The notes under the pieces: model-generated
Seen by the model: only the letters and a program-made list of their open reading frames with translations
Told to the model about the DNA's origin: nothing
The model's database searches: none
From: Ampelocalamus luodianensis
Taxonomy: Eukaryota > Streptophyta > Magnoliopsida > Poales > Poaceae
DNA length: 64,000 nt
Direction: 5' to 3'
NCBI GenBank assembly: GCA_036346255.1
Contig: CM070627.1
Span: forward strand, 34,680,143 to 34,744,142
Shown: piece after piece, positions 44,900 to 57,390 of the stretch
How positions within the stretch are numbered: position 1 is the first letter of the stretch
Layout: the number at the start of each line of letters is the position of its first letter
Translations under genes and position numbers: made by a program

Positions 44900-46338
44900 T
44901 TGTTGAATCAGTAGATGAGGATGACAGAGATGTGGCAATGGGAGAGGATGCGATGTATCAATTGGTGGGACTACAAGATGAGGATGACATTGGTAACAAG
45001 AAGAGGTAGACTGCATTTAACAATGCTACCAACTCTAGTGTGCAACCATCAAACAATCAGCTGCAAGAGGATATTGTTGGGGGAAGCAATCCCAGTGGAT
45101 GACATATATCCTAAGGAGAAGCACTGCGTATGATAGAGATAAGCCAAGGATGGAAGTGGGATGCACATTCCCTACCATGAAAGACTCCAGGATGCTTATT
45201 AGGCAATGTGCAATAAATGAAGAATTTGACCTTGTCACAGGCAAATCAGACCCAACAAGGTTCAGGGGTTCATGCAAAGGTGAAGAATGCCTTTGGAGAA
45301 TTGTAGTTGTACTAATGCCAGATAAAAGAACCGTTAGGGTACTAACTTTAATCTTGCTAACTTAATATAATTAAATGGGAAAATTTATTTAGGCTATGGT
45401 ACTAAATGTAGTATTTTTGTCATGCGGGTCTGCTTGAAGTAGATGATCACAATTGTGCATCTACAAGTAGAGTGAAAACTAGCATGACATTACAAGGTTG
45501 GATTGCAGATAGGGCAGTTCGAATCATAAGGAAGGAGGCAAATTTTGGTGCAAAAGAATTGCATGCTAGGCTCTAAGATGAATATAATGTGACTCTCACA
45601 TATCCAATAGTATGGGCAGAGAGACAAAGAGCTCTTGACATGCTATATGGGAATTGGGATTATAGCTTTCATATACTTTACAGCTTCAAGGCAGTGATAG
45701 AGTTGAAGTCTCCTGGTAGTGTAGTGGAGGTAGACATGAAGACTGCCAATGGGAAGGTGTACTTCCATAAATTTTTTCTTCCTTTGAACCCATGAGATGT
45801 AGACCATATATCAGCATTGATTCCACAACACTAAATGGTAGGTGAAATGGGCACCTAGTTGGAGTGACTGCATTGGATGAATATAACTAGATGTTTCTAG
45901 TGGCATTTAGCTTCATTGAGTCTGAGACATTAGATAGCTCGACTTGGCTCATGAAGCAGTTGGAGAAAGCAATTGGTCAGCCTCCTTTGCTGGCAGTATG
46001 TAGTGATGCAAGTAAGGGTCTGGAGAATGCAGTCAAGGAGGTATTCCCACATTGTGAGCAAAGAGAATGCTTCAGGCACTTACTGCAAAACATTATCAAA
46101 AAAAGTTCCATGGTGATGTTTTTGCTAACATGTATCCTGCAACAAGGGTATACAGATAAGAAGTGTTTGAGCACCACATAGATAAAATCTCCACAAACTG
46201 CCTAGAGGTTGGCGATTACCTAAAAAAGCATCACAATCAACATTGGATGAGGTGCTACTTATCTAAAAATATCAAGTATGATTATGTGAACAATAACTTG
46301 GTAGAATCATTCAATAGTTAGATCAAAAATGTTAAGGA
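44900..46338 (+). pseudogene. MULE transposase (mudrA type), 5' part
   Basis: A plus-strand acidic leader (VDEDDRDVAMGEDAMYQLVG…) leads to YDRDKPRMEVGCTFPTMKD and RMLIRQCAINEEFDLVTGKS … RFRGSCKGEECLWRI, the DNA-binding domain of MuDR-type transposases (45130-45310). A likely intron follows (~45336-45420). Then SMTLQGWIADRAVRIIRKEA, LTYPIVWAERQRALDMLYGN and the catalytic core FLVAFSFIESETLDSSTWLM … AVCSDASKGLENAVKEVFPH (45890-46050), matching the MULE transposase domain. It ends at LVESFNS-stop-IKNVKDLP, where a hAT MITE and LTRs interrupt it. Stops at ~45575, ~45795, ~45885 and 46319 make it a pseudogene. The enzyme would cut and join the MULE ends. Confidence 0.88.
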
Positions 46339-46346
46339 CTTACCAG

Positions 46347-46617
46347 CAGGGGCGGAGGCAAATGGAAGGACCCGGTGTCACAGGACACCGGGTCAAAAAT
46401 TTTTTAGCAAAGATTAGTCCAATTTTACTATACGTGCACCCCCTGGCTCAAAAGTTGTGCACCCCGGTTCAGCCCAACCTCTAGTTGGATGATGCATTTT
46501 GCCAATCTTGACCACATAAATTACTATTTAGTACATTGTTGCTTGAAAATTATATATATTATTATATGTATGGTGAAATAGTGAACCCCGGTCATTTTCG
46601 TTCTAGTTCCGCCCCTG
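46347..46617. mobile_element. hAT-type MITE, copy B, TSD CTTACCAG
   Basis: 271 bp, ends CAGGGGCGGA / TCCGCCCCTG, flanked by a perfect 8-bp repeat CTTACCAG (46339-46346, 46618-46625). It lies in transposase codons of the MULE and its right TSD directly abuts the outer LTR. Confidence 0.95.
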
Positions 46618-49435
46618 CTTACCAGTGTTGTATCGAAATGATGACTAAAGGGGGGGCGGGGTGAATAGGAGCACTACTTCTTTTTCACCTAGACCGGATT
46701 CAATTCCATTCTCACCACAATAGCCATAGAAGCTATGAAGATCGAAGGTACAAGTGCATCGAAAGTCTTGTATTGAATCCAATCAAAACCCCGATACACA
46801 ACAACTAAAATCACCAAAAACTCAAAGAGAAGAGAGTTGGGCGGTCAGACCTTTGAAGATGGGTGGTTTGACTGATGGGCAACCGGCCAGACCTCTCACA
46901 GAGGTGGTCTGACCTCTCGCATGATGAACAATAAATCATCACGATTTCAAAATCATAAATCAACTCAACTTTCGATCCAGTGGTCCAAATCCCCTTAAAT
47001 TTTAACCATAACTCATCAAGAAGGTGAGGAATCTATTCCAATAGATGATTGGGAAGATCAAGACCAAGATTCCATCTCCAAAAACTTGCTCATAAGTAGA
47101 TGAAGATTAAGATGATCCTAAATGTATTCCCACATGTCTCAACAAGCAAGACCACAACAAGAAACCATAAGAAAACAAAAGGAACATCAAAATCCCAAAA
47201 TCTATTAAGGAGAGAGCAAGAATAAGAGGAGACTCATCTTGAGGAAACCTTGCTCGGATTGATTTTAGACAGATATTGGTTTGCAACCACTCCATCATGT
47301 AGGAAAAAAGCTCAATACTTGAGCACTCAATCAATTCAACTCTCACAAACCCTAGCCTCAACTACTCCAAAATTCTCAAATCATAAATTAGGGTTTTTCT
47401 CTTAGAATGACTTGCACACAAACGGGTCTACACTCACGCACGCTTCTCAAAGCGAATGACAAACCAGGCTTCCCAAATCCATTTCTTTGTGGTCTTTATC
47501 TTCACTTGACCTAAACTGCCTCTCTTTACATCATTTTGCGTCGCGGTTTAGTCAAAAGTCATCAAGGTGGTATTTTGGTGAAGTTAGCAAAATACACCAT
47601 CTCGATCATTTTCTAAAAACCAAGTTCAACTTTCATGAAGCAATCCCATTCTTCGTCACGTGTAGGTTGATCAACGGCTCTCTTCATATCGGCAAGTCTC
47701 TCCCGGCTCCCACACAAACCACCATAAAACTTGCACCAACCCCCGACTGCTTGATGTAACCCGCCGCACCAAACTTCTCGTTCGGTCATCTTTGTCCATT
47801 TTGCGTGATGCTTGAGTCCAATGACTTTACCCGATATCCTCGATCGTTCTAGACTTCAGCTCTCCAAGCCTAGTTCTGACCATCCTTGCCGTTGACCTCC
47901 AAGCCTCCTACATAATAATAGACTAAGAAATCGATTCCGAGCACAATTTTTTCGTAACTTGACTCACGTTAGTCAAAACATGCATCATGAAACATATATG
48001 CATTGAAAACCATGAATTTGATCTAACCCACGAACATCACCGCCTTGTCACCCAGCGAACAGGGCACAATCGGTGAGACCACCACCCATGGCTAGTCTAA
48101 CCGCCTAGCTTGGCCGGTCTGATTGTCAGCACATGGACTTAGCCAGATTTTCTCTCTAAAAATCCAAACCCTCTCTAGAAATTCAAAATGAATAGAACTT
48201 TTGTCTCAAAGCTCTAAAAATTATGAGACCAAGTGCAGAAGTGTTGGACCGAAAAGGTGACTAGAGGGGGGGGTTGAATAGGAGCACTGTCTCTTTTCCA
48301 GTTTGATCATATTCAACAAGATTTTCACTCCAATAGCTATGAGAGCTATGAAGATCAATAAACAAGCATAGCGAAAGACTTGTATTGAATCCAATCAACT
48401 CCCCGAAGAAAACAAACCAAAAATACCAAAAACTCAAGACTGAATGAGTTGAGCGGTCGGACCTCACAGAGTGGGGTGGTTAGACCGCTAGCATGAAGAA
48501 CAGGGAAGTCAGCCCGAATGCAAGATCACAAATATTTCTAACTTTTGATCTACAACTCTAGACTATACGAAACTTGAAACAAACCTTCTCTAGGATATCA
48601 GAAACCTATTCTAGTCAAGGATCGTGAAGATCATTTTCTAAAGTTCTGACTTTTTTTCGGTTTGAGTGAAGGTTGCTTCAGAACCGAGTCAAAACCAAAA
48701 TATGATCCAAAAACTTGCTCGTCCGTAAGAGATGATTAAGCTGATCATAGATATATTCCCACATATCATAGCAAACAAGATCTAGACCAGAAACCAAAGA
48801 AAAACTAAAGGATAAAAGAAAGCCCTAAAATCATAAAAAAAGAGCAAGAACAAGAAGAGACTCATCTTGAGAAATCTTGCTTGGATTAATTTCATATTGA
48901 TGTTGGTTTATAGTCACTCCATCCTAAAGGATAAAAGCTCAACACTTGAGCACACAATCAATCCAACTCTCTAGAATCATAACGTCTCCGCCTCCCTTTG
49001 TTCTCCCTAAAACCAAACTAGGGTTTCTCGTGTCAGGGTTGGAGAGTACACAAACACTGATAGCACTCTCCCCTATTTATAGTGGAGGCTAGTTTCTATA
49101 GGAAGACATTTAAACGGGCACCCGTTAAGCCCACACACAAACGAGGTTTCACTGACGCACGATGGCTCCAACTGAAACCATCATGACACTTGCACTGACT
49201 CCCGCACCGCTTGATGCGACCCATCATACCGATCTACCACGCCGCTTGATCCATCCTATCACACCGAACTGTCGCACTGCTTGATGTGACCCATCGCACA
49301 GAACTGTCACGCTGCTTGATGTGACCCATCGCACAGAACTGCTGCGCTTGGCCATCATTATCCATTTTGCGTCATGCTTGAGTCCAACCATCTCACCCGG
49401 TATCCACGATCGTTCTGGACTTTGGTTCTCCTAAC

Positions 49436-52400
49436 TGTGAGGACCCCAATTTATTTGGCTTGTAATGCTTAACCTTCCACTTGGTCCTAGCATCACAAAT
49501 TAAATAAATCAAGCCTCGAGATATGTATACTTCTCAAAAATGCAGTATACATACCCCTTCACAAAATCATGCATCAATTCCACTCCAAACATAGAATCCA
49601 AAGCACAGCAATAACTTAAAAGACATACAATATATCAAGCTATTACAAAAGAGGGGCCGACCGGCCAAATGTTATACAAATAACTAAGTAAACAGCGGAA
49701 GCAAAAGTGCCATAAGATAGCGATAAACAAAAGCCAATTAGTGTGCCTTTACCCACAAGGCAACCGACTGGACCGTCAAACTAGTCGTCCCAAACCCCGC
49801 CACAGCACATCTCACAAAAGTGAGGCCCTTGGAGCTCACCTTCTTTCTCTGCAACAAATAACATTAAGCAAAATGAATGAGTACAAAAATGTACTCGCAA
49901 GACTGACGTGTGGACTAGCAGACCTATACATATGCTACATGCAAGCTTATTTGGTGGAGGCCATATGTTTCATTTTCAGCACAAAGTAAATTTTATTTGC
50001 AATAATGTAATACATTTTAAAGAGCAAGTTTGCAATTCATTTATATTGTTGAAATAACAGCAAGAACATAATAACAATAGATAGATGACAAGAACATCCT
50101 AGAAGTGACTAGCCCCAAAGTCACCACAACAATAGCATGAATTACCCATTCATACCACCAATGTCAAGTTTTAAGTTGTTAAAAAATTGTAGTCTAGTTC
50201 TTGCACGACCTTACCAAGCAATGTCCATAACCTAGGACGAGACTATCCGAATAGTTTTAAATCTGCAGGGGTGTACCAATGTACCCACACGATAGACTGC
50301 CTTTCCACCAGCCACGGTTAGCATACTTCCTTTGGTATGCAGGCACGGCTAAGTCTAACGAGACATTTCCAATGGATTGCACTAATCAAGAGTCGCACGT
50401 ATGGGGGTTAACCCTTAGTGATCTGCCGGCAACATAAATCACAAGTACCCATACGTTGAGTCAGAACACCGGCCCAGCCGAAGCAACTGCGGGTGTCCTG
50501 GGTATGGAGAACCTAACCGGAATCTCCATCCCTCTCATCCCAAAACAAACACTAACAACTACCACCGGCGACTCATCAATTAATGTCCCCCAGAGTACTT
50601 AGTCAAGAGAGGTCCCATATCCCTCCCGTGTGGTTAGCACGCAATAAGCGCTTGGCTTAGTGATACAAGTAACTCGGTCCTTGGGGACTTACGCACCATT
50701 CCAATTACACCCAACAGATCACACCAACATACCATTGTGCCCAAGTCAAGATATAATTTTTATTTTCAGTTTTTGATTTACAAATTAGCATAACATAAGG
50801 CTGGACATAATGGAATAATATTAAAATTTATGTGATCAAAATCATCGACTAAGTCGATGATCGCCCAATACTACCGATAGCTAAGCATGGCTAAGCAATT
50901 TGAACCCGTAACCTACTAAGTGACAAGAGCTCATCCAACGAACTCTAATCACAGCAAATAACCTAGGCTCAGGTAGTAGAGGAATATCATTTACCTACAG
51001 GTTATGCATCTAAAGGATTAACTAATCAATTTAACAACAAAATAGCAATGTATACATACAAGTTGAAAACAATATATTAGACTTTAAAATAATAGGATTA
51101 ACATGATCAAACTGCTTGCCTTGCTAGATTTGCTCAGTATGCTGCAGAGGCTCACTCTCAAGATCAACACACTCGTCGGCACCTAACGAAAAAGCGAAAA
51201 GGAACCGATAAGAACGAAGAATACCGAAAAGACTCAAAAACCAACTTTCTCCGAATGCTCTGAAAATTTTACAGAAGCAAGATCATGATTTATAATGAAT
51301 TTAGAAACAAGAATAAATTGATTTGGATGCTCTGAGCAAAAGTTATGATCAAAACAATTCTGCTCAGCTTGAAAAATGCAATTTATTACTATTCACCATA
51401 AATAAATTGTTTGGCAAAAATGTCTAGAAAGGTGGTGCATTTGAAATTTTTACAGTAAATCAAACACCTCATAAGATGAACAACCCAATTGGATTCATCC
51501 CATTTGGAGCTAGGATGCATCTTTTATGAATTTCCAAAGACATGAAAAAGAGCACAAGTTAATTGTGTTTGCAATTCCTTTAAAAACAGTAACATGCCTA
51601 AAACCAATTCTAACAGCAAGTTCATTATTAGAGTAAGCCAACAAAATTGGATTCACTCAATTTGGAGTTACAGAGAAATACTTATGCATTTTTGAAGTTA
51701 AAGCAATTTGTAATGCAACAATATTACTAATCCTAAAATAATTTTCCAAAAGTGTTTTCTGTAGTAGAAACATGATTCAATCCATTTTTATATTAAAGTA
51801 CATTTAAAATAGAAACTAACAAAATTTGAATCATCAATTTTGGAGCTAAAATGAATTAGTTATGCATTTTTGAAGTTAATTGATTTTTCAGTTCACAAAT
51901 AACGCATTTCATATTTTATATAAACATTAATACTTTTTACACCGATACCCATCCTAGCCACAAACGCTGACAAGTGGGGTCCAGAGCACAGTGCCATTTT
52001 CTATTTAAATCTCATATCTTAATTACGCACTGACATATGGGGTCCACCTGTCATAGCCTTGGTCTACAAGCACAGTGCATGGACCGAAAGCCATGAACTG
52101 GGTTCACAGGTTCACCGTCGGATTACTATGCACTAAACGGCATCGGGCCCACATGTAAGTCGCACAGAGCCTCAGCTAAACGTGGATTTCCGACAAAGAC
52201 ACGCCATTAAAACTAATCATTATCATTAACTCCTAATTAACACCGCTACAGTATTGCCGGACGGCCCGACAATACCGAGCTTCGCTCACCAGGGCGTTGC
52301 TGGCGATTACGACCACGGCGGCGCAAGCCAAGGGTATGCACGGGTGCACAATAGGCTCGCGCACAACTGGGTGGTGGCGGCGACCTCAATGGCGGTCGGT

Positions 52401-53960
52401 AGCGGCGGTGCGACGGTGAGGGGCAGAGGAGAAGCTACGGCTAACATGGCACAACGCGGATAAGAGACGGCCGTGGAAAAATAGTGCGCGCATAGGCAAC
52501 AGAGGGGTCCAGTGGACTCACCACGATGACTCGGAGGTGGAGAGGTTGCCGGAGGCATGCCGGCGATGAAGAACAGCGGCGGCGACAATGGTGCTACCGA
52601 GGGGAGCTCAACCTGAGGACAGAGGGAGAGAATGGGTGATGGAGGATGCATCAGAGGTTCCTTGAGATGGTGTAAGAAAGGGGGATTTGACCGGGGCTCA
52701 CCGTATCGTTGCCGGAGAAGAAGATGGCACTTGCGGCCAAAAATGGGGAAAATCCAAGACTCTCGAGCTCCTGTGACCGGATGGCCAAATTGATTGAGGG
52801 GAATTACATAGCAAGCCAAGGCATGCATGGTGACGCACTTAAAAGGGAGAAATACTCACCGAGGCGAAGTATCACACGGCGGCGGCGTTGGGTGCACGCT
52901 CTGGAGCTGCAGGGAGCTTCACGGCGGACCAAGAGCTACAAGGTAACACAAGGCTCCACATAAGCAAAAATGGAGACGGTGAAGGACGAGGAAGGAAGGG
53001 GAACCACGCGGAGGCAGCTTACCCAAGAGCTGAGCAAATGTGGGCTTCTTCTTCCTCAACCCCGAGAGGAAGAATGAGGGGAAAGGAGGCGAGAGGGGGC
53101 GAGATATAGGTAGGCAACGGTCGGGACGGAAGTGGCGTTAACGGGCGAAGCTCTAAGTGGAGGATGAGGGCGGCGGATTGATGCCGTTGACGGGGACGCG
53201 CAGAGGTGCTCGGCCGCGTGGCATCCCTGCTCTGAGCGTCAGCGCGAGGGGAGGAAAAAAGAGCTGACACGCGGGCCCGCCTCATCAGTGAGACAAAACG
53301 GCGCACGCGAGTCCGCTTTCAAGTGAATCCACGAGGGCCGGGCGATCTCGAAGGGACGGCACAGATTTAAAGAGGCCTCCGGGGAGTCCGATCAGCCCAA
53401 ATCGTGCGGGCCGCACGATTTGCATCAGACGGTGGTTAACGGTTGGATGCGGGCGGGTGCAGTTAGGCGGTGCGATCAAACCGAGTGGTGCGGTCGGACT
53501 CGAGTCGGGCTCGGGTTCGAGCCCGATGAACAGTGAGAGGTTTGACTGAGATTAAAATTAGTTTCCTAGCTTTGACTAGGGCCTTAAAAATAGAAATAAA
53601 TTTCCTAAAATTCTGAAATTAATCAGAGGTGTTCCTGGGCCACCCTAGTGTTCATAAAAATTATCAAACTCACTTTTAATATTATAATTTGTATAATATA
53701 AATTCAAACTTAGTCTAGGTCATTAAATGGTGTTTGAATTTTCTTAAGGTTTAAATAAATTATTTCTAGAAGATAATCACAAGTTTTTATTTCTATTTCC
53801 TTTTAGAGTTATGATTTGAGTTGTATGTTCTAATTGATTTAAAAAAATTCAAAAGCAACAAAACATGCAAATGCTCCAAAAAGTCAAATTATGCTCAAAA
53901 GTTTTAAATTCTCCTCATTTTCATATATTTGAAATACAAACCCTGATTTGGGATGTTACA
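49436..53960 (-). mobile_element. Innermost solo LTR (LTR-C), 4.5 kb, TSD CTAAC
   Basis: Plus-strand ends TGTGAGGACC and GGGATGTTACA, flanked by CTAAC on both sides (49431-49435, 53961-53965). In element sense it starts TGTAACATCCC like the LTRs of the 18167-26733 element, though it is longer and differs in sequence. The palindrome is at 49878-49897, and a TTGTTGCAG acceptor-like site at 49849-49857 (minus). The GC-rich ORFs at 52254-53306 are by-products of its leader. Confidence 0.92.
49878..49897. repeat. Conserved LTR palindrome in LTR-C
   Basis: TGAGTAC-AAAAAT-GTACTCG, ~445 bp from the LTR 3' end. Confidence 0.7.
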
Positions 53961-54149
53961 CTAACCAAGTCCTGATCCTTCTCATCGTTGACTATAGTTG
54001 ACCACCAAGCCACCTGCACAAGAATAGACAAAGAAATCGATTTTGGGAACAAATTCTTTGCAACTTAACCCACGTTAGTTAAAACATGCATCATGCAAAA
54101 CGTGCACTGAAACCCACGGAATTGACCTAACCAGCAAGGTCTATGACTA

Positions 54150-54390
54150 GTGTCCACAACCACTGTCTACGACCAGTATCTAGGACCACTGTCTTCGACT
54201 AGTGTCCACGACCACTCCACGACCATTGTCTTCGACCACTCGGTACTTGGAGCCTTTCGGCCAATCGGTACTTGGAGCTACAGTGCTTGGAGCCTTCGAC
54301 CACTCGGTACTCGTAGCTACAGTACTCAGAGACTTTGACCATTTGGTACTCATAGCTACAATACTCGGAAACTTCGACCACTCTGCACTC
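54150..54390. repeat. 39-bp tandem repeats in LTR-B
   Basis: Units start GGTACT(T/C)G at 54267, 54306 and 54345, exactly 39 bp apart, with a shorter unit at 54242. Before them are ACGACCACT-type repeats. 39 is divisible by three, so one minus frame reads a 13-residue repeat. Confidence 0.8.
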
Positions 54391-54879
54391 AATTGCGGTC
54401 AAGCCGATATTCCTGAACTCTGCAGAAAACGAGTGATTCGATAAACTTTCAACATCATTGCCAATTGTATCATCATCCTAAGATCATGAGCATATCCCCA
54501 TGATATCCACAAGAAGAAACCTTTCTCTTGCCTACACTCTCTATTTTTGGCTCGACCCAAAACTCAATCGAAAATTTTGGCCGATCAGACTACCCCTCAT
54601 GGTCGGTTTGACCGCCAACTTGGTCTGTCATACCGTCATCCATGGTCGGTCTGACCGCTAGCCCTTTGGCCTGCCCATGGCCGGTTTGACTGCCAGAGAT
54701 GGCTGGTCTGATGGTGAGAGGTGGCCGGTCAAACCGTCGCCCTGGCCGGTCTGACCGGTTCAACCTGACAACACTCTGAATTTTGCTAAAAATGCGTGTT
54801 TCGACAAACCCTCGCCACCATTGCTAATTGTATTATTATCCTAAGATCATGAGTATATCCTCATGATATCCACAACCTA

Positions 54880-55480
54880 TTCATCAGCTAGCTGACAAGA
54901 TAAACGAGATGGTCATGGAGTTGTTTTTCAAGAGGAGGAGGATTGGAGAGAGGCTGGAAGGGACAATATTACTTGCTATCATCAATTAGCTCAACATGAG
55001 GACTAAGGGATTAGCCCATATGAAGGCCAAACCAGGTGCCGATTTCACCGCAGAAGTGACTGAATTTGATAATCCACTTGACAAGCCTAGGCATGTAGTC
55101 AAACTTCAAACTCATGAATGCACATGCCTTGAGTGGCAGCACACTGGAAAACCATGCCAACATGCCTTGGTTATCATCTCTAGTTTCAGAGGTGCCAACA
55201 TGGAGAGTTATGTGCTTGACTACTACTCAATAGAGAGATTCAAGGCTGCATATCAGGGTGTGATAGAACCAATGACAGACAATGGGTTGTGGCCAAAGAT
55301 TTGTCTAGGTTTCCAGTTGCTACCACCCCTTGCAAAAAGATCAGCTGGTAGACCCGGGAATGCAAGAATCAGAACCTACCTTGAGAAGAATAAGAATCCT
55401 ACTAGAGCAAAGAGGCAATGCAGGTGTGAGGTGTGGAGAGCTAGGCCATAGAACTACTGGTTGCCCACTTAATGGTCCAA
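54880..55480 (+). pseudogene. MULE transposase, 3' part with SWIM finger
   Basis: Continues the transposase after the insertions: HQLADKINEMVMELFFKRRR, then after a stop the reading MRTKGLAHMKAKPGADFTAE, the SWIM zinc finger with C-T-C … C-Q-H in ECTCLEWQHTGKPCQHALVI (55105-55165), and YVLDYYSIERFKAAYQGVIEP, the usual C-terminal part. A frame change at ~55420 is followed by CGELGHRTTGCPL, a zinc-knuckle-like end. SWIM plus MULE domains in this order define MuDR-type transposases. Confidence 0.88.
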
Positions 55481-55499
55481 AGAAAAGGTGCAATAACTT

Positions 55500-56690
55500 T
55501 CACAATTGTTTTCTTCTTTTAGCAGTATTAAATTTCTTTCACATATAAACTATCACTTCAGGAAAAGAAAGACCACCGAGGCAAAACATGGAGCACCAAA
55601 GAACAAAACAATGGCTGCCACCACTGCCCAACTGGAGACACCCCCAAGATCAAGGATCAACCTACCTCTAGAACTGGAGCATAGCCCAAGGCCTATAACT
55701 AGGAGGTAAGCATGTATTTATTATCAAATGTTAACCCACTAATACAACAATGTTTTAGGTAGCTTGCCATGTGTTTAGGTAAAGTACCTTCTGTAGGCCC
55801 AAGTGGTGAAGGACCAAGCAGGAAGTTAACTCCAAAAAAAGAAAGAAGTGACATGTGTTGAACTGAATGAAGTCACTTTAATCTGTGTTAGGTTATTGTA
55901 ATGTGGTGAACTAATGTTATATAGTGAACTATTGTTAGTTAAGTTAATGTGGTGAACTAATGTTATGTGTGGAACTAATGTTATTTGGTGAACTATTGTT
56001 AGTTCGGTTATGTCAGCTTGTTAATGTTATATTTGATCACAACTATTGTAATGTCAGCTTGTTATCTTTTCTGACTGTTTGCTTGTTATCTTGATCACAA
56101 CATTAAGTTCTTGTCAGCTTATACTTGTTGATACCTGAATCAGCAATAGTTCAGTAAGCCAGAATATCATAATCATTTACTTGCTTATACTTGTAAGCTT
56201 ATACTTCATGCAATACTAAATCAGCAATAGTTCAGTCAAACAGAATGCCAGAATGTCTTCACGACGATATGTTAGTGACTTCATGCAGTTCACTAGTGGC
56301 GAAGCCTTTTGTGAACTATTGTTAGTTGACTAGTAGTTACTACTACGAGCCTTTTGTCACTAGAAGAAGAAGTTTGGTTGTTTGATGTGTGACCTCAAAC
56401 CATCAGGAACATATAATATTTTTTTCTCAGTATTTTGTTCTTACATGCCTGACCTCAAGCCATTAGGAATATACAACATTTTGTGGCCACATTGATTCAT
56501 CTATGTCTTATACATTCATGCAAAATAAGTGATGATATTTTGTTCTTACACATTCATACATGGGATACTCAAACCGTTCATCCATGCATTCATTTATTCA
56601 TACATACCAGATATGACATTGAGTTCTTACAGCAAAAGGATAACCATATCTACTGGACTCACACCATTCAGTTCTTACCTCATATGAATA
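55500..56690. other. Intergenic part of the MULE between its two genes
   Basis: Contains loosely repeated GGTGAACTAATGTTAT / GAACTATTGTTAGTT motifs (55905-56010) and paired GACCTCAA(A/G)CCAT(C/T)AGGAA blocks (56391-56408, 56450-56470). No ORF with a domain. Confidence 0.45.
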
Positions 56691-56696
56691 AAACAA

Positions 56697-57349
56697 CTAC
56701 TTCCATAATATTACCATCACAAGTTGCACAACATTCACTCCACACACAAACTTCAGAATTTCCCCACGTAGGTTCTCCCTACTGATCTTCATATCAGCAA
56801 TGCAGTCCTTCAACTCTTTGATCTCACCTTTCATGGATTTCATATTTTCCCTAAGGTTGTTAGTCACCTTGAAAAGCTTAGGAATTGCATCTTCAGGGAA
56901 AGTACTGTCCATGTTAATTACATCAGTTTCAACAAGGTGAGTTTGATATCGTTCAAGCCACATGAAGAAATTGCATTTATGGGGGCATCTGCATGAAAAC
57001 AAACTCACAACCTATTCGATTTCATAGCTAATTGAAACAAAATTAAACAAAAGGGATCCTAAACAAAATTCAACTATAACCCTAATCCTAACCATGTAGT
57101 GCGGCACAGACACGAAGGCTAAAGCTAAATAAACAAGGAATCAATAAGATGCAAGTGAAATTTATTTAAATTAGCCTCATTCCTCGGACACTTGAAGAAT
57201 CGCTTGCGTGAATTTGCCTTCGTGTTGGACACGAGCTTGATAACCTTGTCTTCCTGGCATACGGGGCAGAGAATCAGGGGTAGACACGTGGGTCCATGCT
57301 TCGGGTCCGTCCCCTTGCTTGCGCGAACGGATGAAGGCCCTTGAGACAT
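56697..57349 (-). CDS. GRF-type zinc-finger protein, two exons, MULE-borne
   Basis: Exon 1 (57349 to ~57176) starts MSQGPSSVRASKG and has L-C-P-V-C-Q-E-D … SNTKANSRKRFFKCPRNE. Exon 2 (56988-56697) after a TGCAG acceptor has C-P-H-K-C-N-F-F-M-W-L-E-R. Together they give the GRF finger layout: a CPxC pair, an NxRKRFFKC stretch, and a CxFFxWxE end. A predicted coiled coil follows (NNLRENMKSMKGEIKELKD), and the protein ends in a hydrophobic stretch. The donor is not clean: only a GC dinucleotide is near, and the exact join is uncertain. The start lies ~40 bp inside the right inverted repeat, so its promoter is probably in the MULE end. GRF fingers bind nucleic acid in other proteins; the role here is unknown. 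Confidence 0.68.
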
Positions 57350-57390
57350 GGCCGTCGTCTTCCTCTGCCGCAGCTAGGGCTACAGTTTTG

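Larger units (their letters stand above)
48242..54511 (-). mobile_element. Second solo LTR (LTR-B) inside LTR-A, TSD AGAAG
   Basis: Starts TGTTGGACCG and ends CCCCATGATATCCACA, the same family as LTR-A, flanked by AGAAG on both sides (48237-48241, 54512-54516). It is split by LTR-C (49436-53960); net length ~1740 bp. A TATA motif CTATAAATAGGGG (minus, 49071-49083) and a 39-bp tandem repeat block (54242-54383) lie within. Confidence 0.9.
46626..54874 (-). mobile_element. Outer solo LTR (LTR-A) in MULE transposase, itself invaded
   Basis: Plus-strand ends TGTTGTATCG and GATATCCACA; in element sense it starts TGTGGATATCATGAGGATATA. Flanks ACCAG (46621-46625) and ACCTA (54875-54879) are a diverged 5-bp TSD. 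The transposase reading resumes at HQLADKINEMVMELFF just after. Removing the inner insertion leaves ~1970 bp. No internal region or PBS was found, so a solo LTR is inferred. Confidence 0.8.

Noticed and set aside
52254..53306. GC-rich ORFs on both strands (e.g. 173 aa minus)
   Set aside because: All inside LTR-C (49436-53960), which has exact TSDs.
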